Shown here: in pieces, positions 1 through 8,505 of the stretch
Position numbering within the stretch: the stretch's first letter is position 1
Layout of the letters: every line of letters starts with the position of its first letter
Assembly: GCF_001940165.2 (NCBI RefSeq)
Contig: NZ_CP135162.1
Coordinates: forward strand, 1,477,501 to 1,541,500
Direction of reading: 5' to 3'
Origin: Roseburia sp. 831b
Lineage (GTDB): Bacteria; Bacillota; Clostridia; Lachnospirales; Lachnospiraceae
Length of the DNA: 64,000 nucleotides
Program-made: the position numbers and the translations under genes
Notes under the pieces: model-generated
What the model saw: only the letters and a program-made list of their open reading frames with translations
The model's database searches: none
Told to the model about the DNA's origin: nothing

Positions 1-332
1 ATTCCCATTGCCTCGCCATAAACAGCATGTGTCGTCTTTTTTCCTCTCCGGTATTCATCATTATCCATTGCCGGAAGGTCGTCATGTACCAAAGAATAAG
101 TATGAATCATCTCCATCGCCGCCATAAATGGCTCAATTACCTTTGATTTCCCACCAAACAGACGATAGGTTTCCTGCATTAACATCGGTCTTAAACGCTT
201 TCCACCCGCTAAGATGCTATAATTCATCGCCTCAAAAATGGTCTTTTGATATCCTTCTTCCATCGGCAGATATTGTCTGATGATTGTTTCAATCTGTTCT
301 ACCCGTGCCGCAATCTCCGTCTTGATTTCCAT
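1..332 (-). CDS. ispA: Polyprenyl diphosphate synthase, IspA type (5' part only)
   Basis: This is the N-terminal ~110 residues of a trans-isoprenyl diphosphate synthase, which condenses IPP with allylic diphosphates to make farnesyl or geranylgeranyl diphosphate in the cytosol. The translation contains GGKRLRPML followed by LVHDDLPAMDND, the first aspartate-rich (DDxxD) magnesium-diphosphate motif of the family. The gene runs off the left edge of the window. Its ATG lies 44 bp after the xseB stop, and ispA beside xseB and xseA is the usual Firmicutes order. Product length (C15 or C20) cannot be decided from this fragment. Confidence 0.95.
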   Translation of the reverse strand, partial: MEIKTEIAARVEQIETIIRQYLPMEEGYQKTIFEAMNYSILAGGKRLRPMLMQETYRLFGGKSKVIEPFMAAMEMIHTYSLVHDDLPAMDNDEYRRGKKTTHAVYGEAMG

Positions 333-376
333 GCTACGCCACTCCTATTTTCAGTCTTAACTACATTTGTCGTTTA

Positions 377-589
377 TTAAAAATCCTGCAATTCTCCCTG
401 TGCGTTCATCATCTGCATTTTTTTCTCAACGCCATCCAGAATCTCATTACAACTTTTTAATTTTTCAATACCGCTCTGATAAAGGCTAAATGACTCCTCT
501 AATGTGACGTCTTTTTCCTCCATCTTTGCAATTACCTCTTCTATGGATTCAAATAAATCTTCTAACTTTGGGGTTTCCTGCTGGCTCAT
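377..589 (-). CDS. xseB: Exodeoxyribonuclease VII small subunit
   Basis: This is a 70-residue acidic, helical protein starting MSQQETPKLEDLFE, typical of XseB. It partners XseA in the exonuclease that degrades single-stranded DNA to oligonucleotides. The frame is open upstream to 622, but the ATG at 589 is preceded by GGAG with a 6-base spacer and gives the usual family length. It lies between xseA and ispA in one operon. Confidence 0.93.
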   Translation of the reverse strand: MSQQETPKLEDLFESIEEVIAKMEEKDVTLEESFSLYQSGIEKLKSCNEILDGVEKKMQMMNAQGELQDF

Positions 590-641
590 TCTAATCTCCA
601 TTCTAGCACTGACTTCGTGCAAATCTTGTATCTGATATCTC

Positions 642-1841
642 TTACTCTGTCACCTTTATAACTTTTGCATCCAGGCTGCCTTCTAACAGATGAATTTTTA
701 CCGTGTCATCTACCTTGACATTCTTTGCATCTTTGATTGCCTTTCCATCCATATCTGATACATAGGCATAACCCTGACTTAACTTCTTTGCAGGAGATAA
801 CCCATCTAATCTTCCTGCAAGGATTGCAAATTCATGTTTCTTTTGCTCTATCATCCGATTCATCTGGGTCAAAAGCTTCTCTTCTAACTCTGCAACATAA
901 CGCTGTTCATCGCGCAGCTTATGCTCTGGGCTGACATAGCGGAGCCGGACCCGAAGCTGTTCTAGCCGGTTATAATACCAGGTTAATTTCTGCTCCATGT
1001 CGCGGTACATCCGGTTGTAGTACTGCTTTCTTTGTGCCTCCACTGCCTGATAGTCATAAATCGCTAATTCTGCTGCCGCCGATGGTGTCGGTGCACGAAG
1101 ATCTGCTACAAAATCTGCTATCGTCGTATCCGTCTCATGCCCAACCGCCGAAATAATCGGTGTCTCACATTCAAAGATGGCACGTGCTACCGCCTCTTCA
1201 TTGAATGCCCACAAATCCTCAATGGAACCACCGCCACGTCCGACAATCATAACATCGACACCCAGTTCATCTAAAGCATGTATCCCATTAATGATGCTTT
1301 GAATTGCACCATCTCCCTGTACAAGTGCAGGATATAAAATAAGCTGCACATATGGATTTCTTCTTGCCGCAATATTGCGGATATCCTGTACAGCCGCACC
1401 AGTCGGTGCCGTCACAACGCCGACTCTTTTCACATACTTTGGAATTGGCCTTTTATATTCCTGGGCAAACATGCCCATCTCTTCTAACTCTTGTTTCAGC
1501 GCTTCGTATTTCAGGTAAAGATTTCCAGCGCCGTCTAGTTCGATTTCTCTGGCATATAACTGGTATTTTCCATCTCTTTCGTAAACCCGGATGGATCCCG
1601 TCGCCACCACTTTATCCCCCTCTTTCATTCGAAAAGAAAGATTCTTGCAGTCACTTGCAAACATAAGAGCACTGATGGTGCTGGAGGCATCTTTTAAGGT
1701 GAAATACAAAATTCCGGAAGTGTGATACTTACAGTTTGAAATCTCACCTTTGATGCTGATGCGGTTCATCATAAAATCCTGGGCAAACATATTTTTGATA
1801 TATGTATTTACCTGTCCTACCGAATAAACATTCTTCATCAT
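642..1841 (-). CDS. xseA: Exodeoxyribonuclease VII large subunit
   Basis: This 399-residue protein is the catalytic subunit of exonuclease VII. An N-terminal OB fold (about residues 5-100) binds single-stranded DNA. The conserved XseA core follows (VGVVTAPTGAAVQDI, VGRGGGSIEDLWAFN, SAVGHETDTTIADFVADLRAPTPSAAA), then a coiled-coil tail. Its ATG overlaps the nusB stop by four bases, so the two are translationally coupled. Length and motifs are normal for the family. Confidence 0.97.
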   Translation of the reverse strand: MMKNVYSVGQVNTYIKNMFAQDFMMNRISIKGEISNCKYHTSGILYFTLKDASSTISALMFASDCKNLSFRMKEGDKVVATGSIRVYERDGKYQLYAREIELDGAGNLYLKYEALKQELEEMGMFAQEYKRPIPKYVKRVGVVTAPTGAAVQDIRNIAARRNPYVQLILYPALVQGDGAIQSIINGIHALDELGVDVMIVGRGGGSIEDLWAFNEEAVARAIFECETPIISAVGHETDTTIADFVADLRAPTPSAAAELAIYDYQAVEAQRKQYYNRMYRDMEQKLTWYYNRLEQLRVRLRYVSPEHKLRDEQRYVAELEEKLLTQMNRMIEQKKHEFAILAGRLDGLSPAKKLSQGYAYVSDMDGKAIKDAKNVKVDDTVKIHLLEGSLDAKVIKVTE

Positions 1842-2242
1842 GCTAATTTTGCTAATACTCCATTGACAAATGCAGGGGAATCATCTGTTCCATATTTTTT
1901 GGCAAGTTCTACTGCCTCGTTGATGGCAACCTTAACCGGAACGGACTCCTCATATTTCATTTCATAAACTGCAAGACGAATCAGTGTCAGGTCAACTTTT
2001 CCCATACGAGTTGTCTTCCAGCCTTCTGCTACATCATTGATTGCTTTGTCAATGTCTGAAATATGACCAAGGATATCATTAAACTTTGCCTTGATGTATA
2101 ATGCATCTTTCTCGGAACATTCTTCCTGCATCTCCTCATACATCATAAACTGTTCCGGCATCTCCTCCACATTGTGAAACTCCACACGAAAAAGCATGCG
2201 GAAAACCTGTTCTCTCAACTCTCTTCTTGTCATTAAATTCAC
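1838..2242 (-). CDS. nusB: Transcription antitermination factor NusB
   Basis: This 134-residue helical protein matches NusB, which with S10 binds boxA RNA and supports rRNA antitermination. It begins TRRELREQVFRMLF and ends with the family signature VAINEAVELAKKYGTDDSPAFVNGVL. The likely start is GTG at 2242, four bases after AAGGA; an ATG at 2233 is the alternative. nusB leads the xseA-xseB-ispA operon. Confidence 0.96.
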   Translation of the reverse strand: MNLMTRRELREQVFRMLFRVEFHNVEEMPEQFMMYEEMQEECSEKDALYIKAKFNDILGHISDIDKAINDVAEGWKTTRMGKVDLTLIRLAVYEMKYEESVPVKVAINEAVELAKKYGTDDSPAFVNGVLAKLA

Positions 2243-2325
2243 TATATCCTTTCTTCTTGGTTCTTCTCATCCGTCCTTATCCGGATCTCATCTATCTGAT
2301 CAATTCAAATCTTTTTCTTACATGG

Positions 2326-2348
2326 AAAAAGGGTGTCATACGACACCC
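2326..2348 (-). terminator. Rho-independent terminator after asp23
   Basis: On the minus strand the 18-base hairpin GGGTGTCGTATGACACCC has a 7-8 bp stem and is followed at once by TTTTTC. It sits between the asp23 stop and the nusB start, so asp23 is a separate transcription unit and nusB needs its own promoter. Confidence 0.85.
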
Positions 2349-2383
2349 TATATTATACTACATCTTTCGCTTTTTAAAAAGTA

Positions 2384-2761
2384 CTATTTGTTATTTCCCA
2401 TATCAACGCTGGCAATGCGGATATTTACGATGGATACTTCTAAGCCTGTCATTGTCTCAACTGCTGTTTTTACCTTGTCCTGAACTTTCATTGAAACATC
2501 TGGAATTGCATAACCGTATGCAATATTCAGCGCAACATCCACACTTACCACTCCGTCTGCCACTTCCACACGGATTCCTTTTGATAAGTTCTTCATTCCA
2601 AGCTTGCTGACCAATTCGTTGGTGATGTTGCCCGCCATAGAGCTGACACCTTCTACCTCTGTTGCAGCAAGTCCTGCGATGATTGCAACTACTTCATCTG
2701 CAATCTTTACTTCCCCTAAATTATCATCTTTTATTTTAAATGTTTTTCTATCCTCAGCCAT
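2384..2761 (-). CDS. Asp23/Gls24 family envelope stress protein
   Basis: This 125-residue protein has the Asp23/Gls24 fold: DNLGEVKIADEVVAIIAG at the start, then GVSSMAG and VEVADGVVSVDVALNIAYGYAIPDV. Members are linked to alkaline shock and cell-envelope stress and sit near the membrane through partner proteins. It is monocistronic here, with a terminator behind it. The usual neighbours nusB, xseA and ispA follow. Confidence 0.93.
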   Translation of the reverse strand: MAEDRKTFKIKDDNLGEVKIADEVVAIIAGLAATEVEGVSSMAGNITNELVSKLGMKNLSKGIRVEVADGVVSVDVALNIAYGYAIPDVSMKVQDKVKTAVETMTGLEVSIVNIRIASVDMGNNK

Positions 2762-2860
2762 GTATTTGCCTCCTACGTGATATTATGCAATTATTATAAC
2801 AGACTATTCCTGTTTTGGGAATAAAAATCAAAGAATCCTAAAATATTTTTAAATATCGTT

Positions 2861-4042
2861 CTATTTGCCATTCCATTGCTGATATTCATCCAATCGTTGA
2901 ATATAGCCTGAAAACTCAGGAACCGTAAAGTCTAATTCCTTATACCTTACCGGATAAATAATTCCCTTGCTGATAAGCTGCGCCCTTGTTGTAGAAATCG
3001 AACCGACACTCTTTCCGAGATTTTTTGCGACATTTGAAATGGCACATGGTAACTCGCCACATTTTACCATTGCAAAAATAAATTTTTTATCACTTTCTGC
3101 ACATCTCTCATATCTTGATTTGAAAAATCCTTCATCCAAAGTCTTCAAGAACTCACCTATGCTTTTCTCAACATCTGAGACTTCTATTTTCTCTTTTTCT
3201 GTGTTTTTATACACTATCTGGCATAACTGTTGGATAAAAAACGGATATCCTTTTGTAATTGACACAATTTTTTCTATTGCATCATCTGTATATGAGACAT
3301 GAAACTTTTTCGCCGGCTCCTCTATCGCTTTTTGGGATTGTTCAAGCGTCAAAGAATCAATCTGTTTGTAAGCAAATAATCTTTCCGAATATGATTTTTC
3401 GTCGGAAAGCATTTTATATATTTTAGGCAATCCGGCTCCCACAATCATAACCGGATATCCTAACTGATTCGCCCGATGTAATGCAGCAATTAAAGAACCA
3501 AGCTGTCCCTGTTTCATATATTGAATCTCATCTATAAAAAAACAAATCGGTGTTTCCGATTTATACGCTGTCTCCCCTATTGTTGTAAACACATCGGTTA
3601 AACTTTGTGTCAGGTTATTCGAAACATATAATTCCCGCTCCTGCATTGAGAGTGAAAATGTACTATCATCCGGATTAAACGATATTACCAATGATTTTAT
3701 CGCTTCTAACGGTTTTTGTATCAAATGTTTAAACTTTTCTTTTGTGCTCACGGTTCTCAAAAAAGCCTGTGAACATTCTGCAATCTGTGAAATAAAATCA
3801 TTCTTTTCTTCCACTTCAATATGCTTGCAAAATATTCCTTTTTCCTCTGCAACTAACTGCAGCTTATTAATAAGCACCGTTTTTCCAACGCCACGTAATC
3901 CGCTGAATATGATGGACTGTGTCGGAATATTCAATTTCAATGCTTCAAACATCTGTTCGACATTTTGAATATCCTCATCTCTTCCTGCTATATATACTGG
4001 CATCACCCCAGCCCCGGGTCTGTATGGATTAATCTTATACAT
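2861..4042 (-). CDS. AAA-family ATPase, host gene beside the attachment site
   Basis: This ~393-residue P-loop ATPase starts MYKINPYRPGAG. It has Walker A (GLRGVGKT, about residue 50), Walker B (ICFFIDEIQYM, about residue 165) and a C-terminal winged-helix-like region. It resembles the AAA_16/Cdc6-like ATPases whose function is mostly unknown. An ATG at 4054 is possible, but the one at 4042 has GGAG six bases upstream. It belongs to the host: it lies outside attL and must originally have followed metA. Confidence 0.8.
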   Translation of the reverse strand: MYKINPYRPGAGVMPVYIAGRDEDIQNVEQMFEALKLNIPTQSIIFSGLRGVGKTVLINKLQLVAEEKGIFCKHIEVEEKNDFISQIAECSQAFLRTVSTKEKFKHLIQKPLEAIKSLVISFNPDDSTFSLSMQERELYVSNNLTQSLTDVFTTIGETAYKSETPICFFIDEIQYMKQGQLGSLIAALHRANQLGYPVMIVGAGLPKIYKMLSDEKSYSERLFAYKQIDSLTLEQSQKAIEEPAKKFHVSYTDDAIEKIVSITKGYPFFIQQLCQIVYKNTEKEKIEVSDVEKSIGEFLKTLDEGFFKSRYERCAESDKKFIFAMVKCGELPCAISNVAKNLGKSVGSISTTRAQLISKGIIYPVRYKELDFTVPEFSGYIQRLDEYQQWNGK

Positions 4043-4231
4043 AACGCGCTCCATTTCTGCACATCTGTGATTTGCATTGCAATTTAAAACGTATGTGTGA
4101 GTTTTTCTTTTTCACATGATTCGTTTCAGACACAATCTTATTTTACCGCTTTTTAATGTGTTTTTCAATGTGTTTGCGCTTTTTCCCGTGGGGAAAAGCC
4201 TATAAGTTTTTTCAATACATCCTCCAGGAAC

Positions 4232-4298
4232 TATTTTCCCACAATCTCATCCATATTAATAAACGAATACGGCGTTGTCTGATAGACGTAGTAGTTTA
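4232..4298. repeat. attL core, 67-bp direct repeat
   Basis: These 67 bases are identical to 63378-63444. The right copy encodes the last residues of metA, so this left copy is the displaced original metA 3' end; its stop was TAG, visible as cta at 4231-4233. Identity breaks at 4231 and 4299 when compared with the right copy. It lies 69 bp from the integrase stop. Confidence 0.95.
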
Positions 4299-4358
4299 GC
4301 CAGTTTTCATTTAAAATTATGGTTTTTTGTTGATTTTAAGGCATTTCACAATATTTTC

Positions 4359-4375
4359 GTGTGTAATTTACACAC
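4359..4375. repeat. Palindrome near attL, possible integrase arm site
   Basis: GTGTGTAA-T-TTACACAC is an odd-length palindrome with 8-bp arms, overlapping the integrase stop codon and 60 bp from the attL core. A closely related 18-bp palindrome lies near attR. Both probably come from attP and may bind integrase or excisionase; this role is inferred from position. Confidence 0.5.
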
Positions 4376-5570
4376 TACATACACACTTTTTATCATGAAA
4401 ATCAATAATATTGTCCTTTACATCCGGAACAATTTTTTCAATATCATTTGATAATTTACTTTCCATAACATGTGTGTATAAATCCATTGTCATTTTAAGC
4501 GATGCATGACCCAAATACGATTGAACGACCTTTGGCGAAATACCATTTTCAAAACACCTTGTAGCAAACGTATGTCTAAAAGTATGACCGCTAAAAAAAT
4601 CAAATTCATCTTCCAGACTTCGTGTTGCATTGATTCGTTTAATTACCGAACGTATCGCATCGGCGTATATAACAGAATTTAATGGCGTATTGTACATTGT
4701 GACAAATAGATATTCGTTTTGCTCTTTTGGTCTCCGTTTTGAAACAATTTCTTTTAATTCAAACTGTTTTGCCAAATACTGCTTACAAATACTGTTTAAT
4801 GGAACCTTTCGATAACTCTGCTTTGTCTTTGGCTCTTCAACATGAAATGTCTTTCTTTCATCTGTTAAGTACTTCTGATACACTAATGTTTTATTTACAT
4901 CTATGAATCCATTTTCCATATCAACGTCACTTCTGGTCAAGGCAAAAAGTTCACCAGGTCTTAGTCCTGTATTGACAGCTACATTAAATAAATTATCATA
5001 GAATGTATTTTTACAAAATTCAAAAAATATATTCTGTTCTTCTAATGAAAGCGCCTTTGCCTTTATCTCTCTTTCTGAACGTATCTTCACTCCTGAACAT
5101 GGATTTTTAGACACAAGGTCATCTTCTAATGCCCTACTGAACATATCCGAAAGGATTATTTTAATTTTATTTTGTCTTTCATAATGGTAGCTGTTTTCAT
5201 ATGCAGTGTCAATCAATAATTGAATGTCAGACTTAACCATAGAATTTATCTTGCGATTTCCCATATAAGGTGATATATTTTTATTGTAAATATGAGTGTA
5301 TTCTCGAAGTGTATTCGGGCGTACACTTTTTTCTTTGTACAGACTCACCCAACGCTTAAACCACGAATCCAATGTAATATTGTCTCTAATACTTGTATAG
5401 TTTTCGTTTTCCGCAATAGCAATTGCATATTCTTTTCTTAGATCCGAAATCTTCTTATTATAAATCGTTTTCTGATTTCCAAATCTATCTTTGTATCTTG
5501 CTTGGTATAAACCATCCTTTCTCTGAGTAAATCCTACTCCTAATTCTTTTCCTTTTAAATCTTTTCCCAT
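4368..5570 (-). CDS. int: Phage integrase, tyrosine recombinase
   Basis: This 400-residue tyrosine recombinase catalyses integration between attP and the metA 3' end. It has an arm-binding domain (about residues 15-50), a SAM-like core-binding domain (about 60-155) and a catalytic domain. The visible catalytic residues are R204 (TGLRPGE), H329 and R332 (GHTFRHTFA), H355 (LGH) and the nucleophile Y365 (DLYTHV). It adjoins attL, and a small excisionase follows upstream. The start ATG leads MGKDLKGKELG. Confidence 0.97.
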   Translation of the reverse strand: MGKDLKGKELGVGFTQRKDGLYQARYKDRFGNQKTIYNKKISDLRKEYAIAIAENENYTSIRDNITLDSWFKRWVSLYKEKSVRPNTLREYTHIYNKNISPYMGNRKINSMVKSDIQLLIDTAYENSYHYERQNKIKIILSDMFSRALEDDLVSKNPCSGVKIRSEREIKAKALSLEEQNIFFEFCKNTFYDNLFNVAVNTGLRPGELFALTRSDVDMENGFIDVNKTLVYQKYLTDERKTFHVEEPKTKQSYRKVPLNSICKQYLAKQFELKEIVSKRRPKEQNEYLFVTMYNTPLNSVIYADAIRSVIKRINATRSLEDEFDFFSGHTFRHTFATRCFENGISPKVVQSYLGHASLKMTMDLYTHVMESKLSNDIEKIVPDVKDNIIDFHDKKCVCSV

Positions 5571-5646
5571 ATCACTTGTGCTCCTTATTCAAAAGAGCCT
5601 TGATATATTTTCATATTACTACAACCAGGCTCATTTTTCAATAAAA

Positions 5647-5844
5647 CTATATTTCCAACGTTTTAGCTATATATTTTTCAAACTCCTTTCTCTTTACCAA
5701 TTTCTTACCTTTCCCTACATAAAGCACAAACGGACATCCAGGTTCTTTTAACATCGACTGCAACTTGTTAATCCCTATATTACTGTATTCAGCAGCTTCT
5801 TCTATTGTAATATTCATTTTTTCCCAAATTGGTATGTTATTCAT
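5647..5844 (-). CDS. xis: Excisionase-like DNA-binding protein
   Basis: This 65-residue protein has the small winged-helix layout of Tn916-type excisionases: ITIEEAAEYSNIGINKLQSML near the N-terminus and a basic end (KGKKLVKRKEFEKYI). Excisionases bend DNA at attL and attR to favour excision. It is encoded immediately upstream of the integrase in the same direction. Confidence 0.8.
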   Translation of the reverse strand: MNNIPIWEKMNITIEEAAEYSNIGINKLQSMLKEPGCPFVLYVGKGKKLVKRKEFEKYIAKTLEI

Positions 5845-5863
5845 TAAATCACCTTTCTCATTT

Positions 5864-6862
5864 TTATGCTGCAGTATTTGCTTTTGTTCGGTCTAGCTCG
5901 ACATCATCACAGATATAGTATCGCATCGTCACATCTGTACTGCTGTGACCAAGCCTTTTCGAAACATACAAAATGTCATTCGTTCTTCGATATTCCCTTG
6001 ATGCAAAAGTTTTACGAAAAGAATGAACTGTTGCATTAAACTTGCAACCACCAGCAACAGCAATTTCCTTTGCCATCGCTTCTATTGTGTTTCTCGACAA
6101 CGCCACGTGTAATCCACGCTTTCCAACAAATACCGGTCCCGCAGAACGTTCCCCGATATAAACTTGAAGTGCTTGCTTACACCTCTCTGTCATAAAACAT
6201 GTTCTCCATTGCGATGTTTTTTCTCCCAAAATACGAACCTCTTTTCGTTGAAAATCTAAATTTTCAATCTTTAAATTTGAAATTTCTCCAACTCTTGGCC
6301 CAGCCGATAACATTAATTCAAACAAGGCATTTAACCTTAAATCATTTGAAATCGTTAATGATGCTTTTACAATTTCTTCATCGCTCAATCGCTCCTTTCG
6401 CTTTTGTGGAGCCTTGATTTTGTCAATGTCTCTAGCAACATCCTCTTCAATATGTTTCTTCCGATATGCCCAGGAAAAGAATGCTGACATATATCTTTGA
6501 ATCGTTGATGCATATGCCTTGCTGATTTTATCTCTATAAAGTCTCAATGCAATATAATCCATCACATCTTGGCCTGTGCATGTATGATAATTCAACCTTG
6601 TTTCTTCGAAAAACTTTTTTATTATAATAATGTATAGATTGATGGTGCTTTGCTTTCTGCCTGTGGCTGTCAAATCAATTATGTATCTCTTCAAAATCCA
6701 GTCATTATTATACACTTCATTTGATGGCAGCGTCTCACTTGCTGTCAGATTAATATTCATCAACTTCACGGTAATTATATTTTTTAACCTATCAATTCCA
6801 TCATTCGTTAAGTACCCCGTCATGCAAAAAACCACATCATTAATCAATTCTGTTTTTGTCAT
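5864..6862 (-). CDS. Second tyrosine recombinase, XerC/D-like
   Basis: This 332-residue site-specific recombinase has a SAM-like N-terminal domain (about residues 55-150) and a full catalytic set: R190 (AGPRVGE), H280 and R283 (VHSFRKTF), H306 (LGHSS) and tyrosine at 315/316 (MRYY). The frame is open to a TTG at 6910, but the ATG at 6862 follows AGGAGAAAG. A second integrase-type enzyme is unusual in one prophage. It could resolve multimers, be left from another element, or drive the tail-fibre inversion proposed at 32048-32943; its substrate cannot be read from sequence. Confidence 0.85.
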   Translation of the reverse strand: MTKTELINDVVFCMTGYLTNDGIDRLKNIITVKLMNINLTASETLPSNEVYNNDWILKRYIIDLTATGRKQSTINLYIIIIKKFFEETRLNYHTCTGQDVMDYIALRLYRDKISKAYASTIQRYMSAFFSWAYRKKHIEEDVARDIDKIKAPQKRKERLSDEEIVKASLTISNDLRLNALFELMLSAGPRVGEISNLKIENLDFQRKEVRILGEKTSQWRTCFMTERCKQALQVYIGERSAGPVFVGKRGLHVALSRNTIEAMAKEIAVAGGCKFNATVHSFRKTFASREYRRTNDILYVSKRLGHSSTDVTMRYYICDDVELDRTKANTAA

Positions 6863-6914
6863 ATAACTTTCTTTCTCCTCTTCCCAAATATTAAATTTCC
6901 ATCGTTTCAAATGA

Positions 6915-6934
6915 GCCTGCGCCTAAACGCAGGC
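6915..6934 (-). terminator. Hairpin upstream of second recombinase
   Basis: GCCTGCG-CCTAAA-CGCAGGC forms a 7-bp GC-rich stem. The U-run is stronger on the plus side (CTTATTTCTTTT) than on the minus side (TCATTT), so it may act in either direction. It separates the recombinase from the upstream small gene. Confidence 0.45.
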
Positions 6935-7005
6935 CCTTATTTCTTTTCTATATACGTTCGCAAATTTATGTTAAGAACAATACTACATCCACAACGTATC
7001 CATTC

Positions 7006-7293
7006 TTATATCTCCTTGTTTGCGCATAAAAGCTTGGCTCTTTCCAATGTTGTTAGAGACTTGTCATCCAAGATTCTAAACCACTCGCGATGGAAGAAGT
7101 CTTCCCTCTCATCATGCTTGTACTTCTCGTCGATATTATCCTTTAAAATTCCCAATATATCGTCAAATATTCCAAAAAGTCCGTCCTCAAATCCGGTCAC
7201 GTAAGCTTCCCCAAATAGTATTTTTTGAACTTCCTCGATTCCGTCCATTTTGTCATAAATTCTTATCAATTTTTCGTAATCTCTAATATTCAT
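7006..7293 (-). CDS. Hypothetical acidic protein
   Basis: This 95-residue acidic protein has no motif I recognise (FGEAYVTGFEDGLFGIFDDI, then a charged tail). The ATG at 7293 follows AGGAGG with a 9-base spacer, better than the in-frame ATG at 7311. It lies between the lipoprotein gene and the recombinase, in the accessory zone beside attL. Confidence 0.6.
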   Translation of the reverse strand: MNIRDYEKLIRIYDKMDGIEEVQKILFGEAYVTGFEDGLFGIFDDILGILKDNIDEKYKHDEREDFFHREWFRILDDKSLTTLERAKLLCANKEI

Positions 7294-7373
7294 CCATTGA
7301 TTCCTCCTCATTCGTTTTCTTGATTATGGCATCTTTCAACTCATTTTCACATTCGGTATGGTGTAAATATTCA

Positions 7374-8051
7374 TTAGTTTACCGAGTCCTCTATTAATTC
7401 GCTGTCTATGATTGTGAAATTGCTTCTGTGGATATACAATGGCAATCCATCAATCATAATTTTTGTTGTCTTTGGCAACTTGTCAGCCACTTCCCAAGTT
7501 ACATCATCTCCGATAAATGCACCTATGTTATATCCGTCCTGTGATTGGATAAGAACAACTTTACTTCCATGCTGCCCCTGTTCTTTAATGTCGTACCACC
7601 AATTGGTTAATCCGACGTATGTATTTATGCCTTGACCATCGACTGATACTGTATATCCATCTTCACTGCCAGCTTCTACGGAATTTAACTCGTCTGGAAT
7701 ATCAAGCATGTCTAACCTTGTATCTTTAAATATCACTGTGCTGCCACAAGATTGTATATAACTTCCATCGATTTCGATTGTTACTACTGAACTTGTTTCG
7801 TAAAAGCTTGTCCAGGTTCCATCTGTGTTCCAGCCGTACTGTTTTATTTTGTTTGGAGTGATTGTGAAATTATTTCCATAAAAATTCAGAAAATCATTTC
7901 CCTGGTTGTCATATAGCATGGCTTCATAGGTAATAGGCTCTGAATCCTCTGTACTCTCCTGTGTAATCGTTGTCGAGTTGTCCTCTGTGCATCCTGCCAT
8001 CATAAGCATAATTATTAAAATTGCAATTACTGATATTAATTTCTTTTTCAT
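7374..8051 (-). CDS. Predicted lipoprotein
   Basis: This 225-residue protein has a basic, hydrophobic signal (MKKKLISVIAILIIMLMM) ending in the lipobox MAGC, so Cys21 should be lipidated and the protein held on the outer face of the membrane. The rest is beta-rich with no catalytic motif visible. A secreted lipoprotein in a prophage accessory zone suggests superinfection exclusion or another lysogenic-conversion role; that is inference. Confidence 0.8.
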   Translation of the reverse strand: MKKKLISVIAILIIMLMMAGCTEDNSTTITQESTEDSEPITYEAMLYDNQGNDFLNFYGNNFTITPNKIKQYGWNTDGTWTSFYETSSVVTIEIDGSYIQSCGSTVIFKDTRLDMLDIPDELNSVEAGSEDGYTVSVDGQGINTYVGLTNWWYDIKEQGQHGSKVVLIQSQDGYNIGAFIGDDVTWEVADKLPKTTKIMIDGLPLYIHRSNFTIIDSELIEDSVN

Positions 8052-8078
8052 CTTCCTACCTCCACTAAAATCTCTCTT

Positions 8079-8234
8079 TTAATCCAATTCGATTTTTAAA
8101 TCGCTGTCTTTATAAATCATCTGCCCTGTTCTATCCTCGTAAACTACCACATAGGCACCGCCTTTATCATTTACACTCGTGGCATCGTTTCGGTGCAAAA
8201 TTGTCTTGTTTCCTTTTTTTACTGTTATCTTCAT
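8079..8234 (-). CDS. Small hypothetical protein (51 aa)
   Basis: The short frame starts MKITVKKGNKTILHRND and ends KDSDLKIELD. It is supported by GAGG seven bases before its ATG and by fitting exactly between the lipoprotein and the zinc-finger-like gene. The composition looks like a compact beta protein. No family is recognised. Confidence 0.6.
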   Translation of the reverse strand: MKITVKKGNKTILHRNDATSVNDKGGAYVVVYEDRTGQMIYKDSDLKIELD

Positions 8235-8258
8235 CTTTCTACCTCACTAAATTTTAAT

Positions 8259-8477
8259 TTAATCCAAAGCTTTCATCTGATTTTCTTCGTAAGGCTCTCC
8301 GCAAAATGGGCATTTTGACAAAAGCATTGGAAGTTTTCTTTCTCTTTTCTTACCTGGCTCTTTCACAGTAAACGTCAATATTGCTCTGCCCGATATAAAC
8401 TCAATCGGTGGAATTACGTACTCGAATCCTTTTGATTCTTTTAGCTTTTCAGTTTTTTCGCTCATACAATTGCACAT
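8259..8477 (-). CDS. Small Cys-rich, zinc-ribbon-like protein
   Basis: This 72-residue protein begins MCNCMSE and carries KCPFCGEPYE near its end, so two cysteine pairs could bind zinc. The ATG at 8477 has GGAGG eight bases upstream; upstream in-frame ATGs lack this. It directly follows the methyltransferase gene. Its function is unknown. Confidence 0.65.
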   Translation of the reverse strand: MCNCMSEKTEKLKESKGFEYVIPPIEFISGRAILTFTVKEPGKKRERKLPMLLSKCPFCGEPYEENQMKALD

Positions 8478-8505
8478 CGTCTCTACCTCCATAAAGTCTA
8501 ATTTA

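Noticed and set aside
4178-4199. GC/AT hairpin left of attL as a metA terminator
   Set aside because: The stem is mostly A-T pairs with a two-base loop and no U-run on the minus strand.
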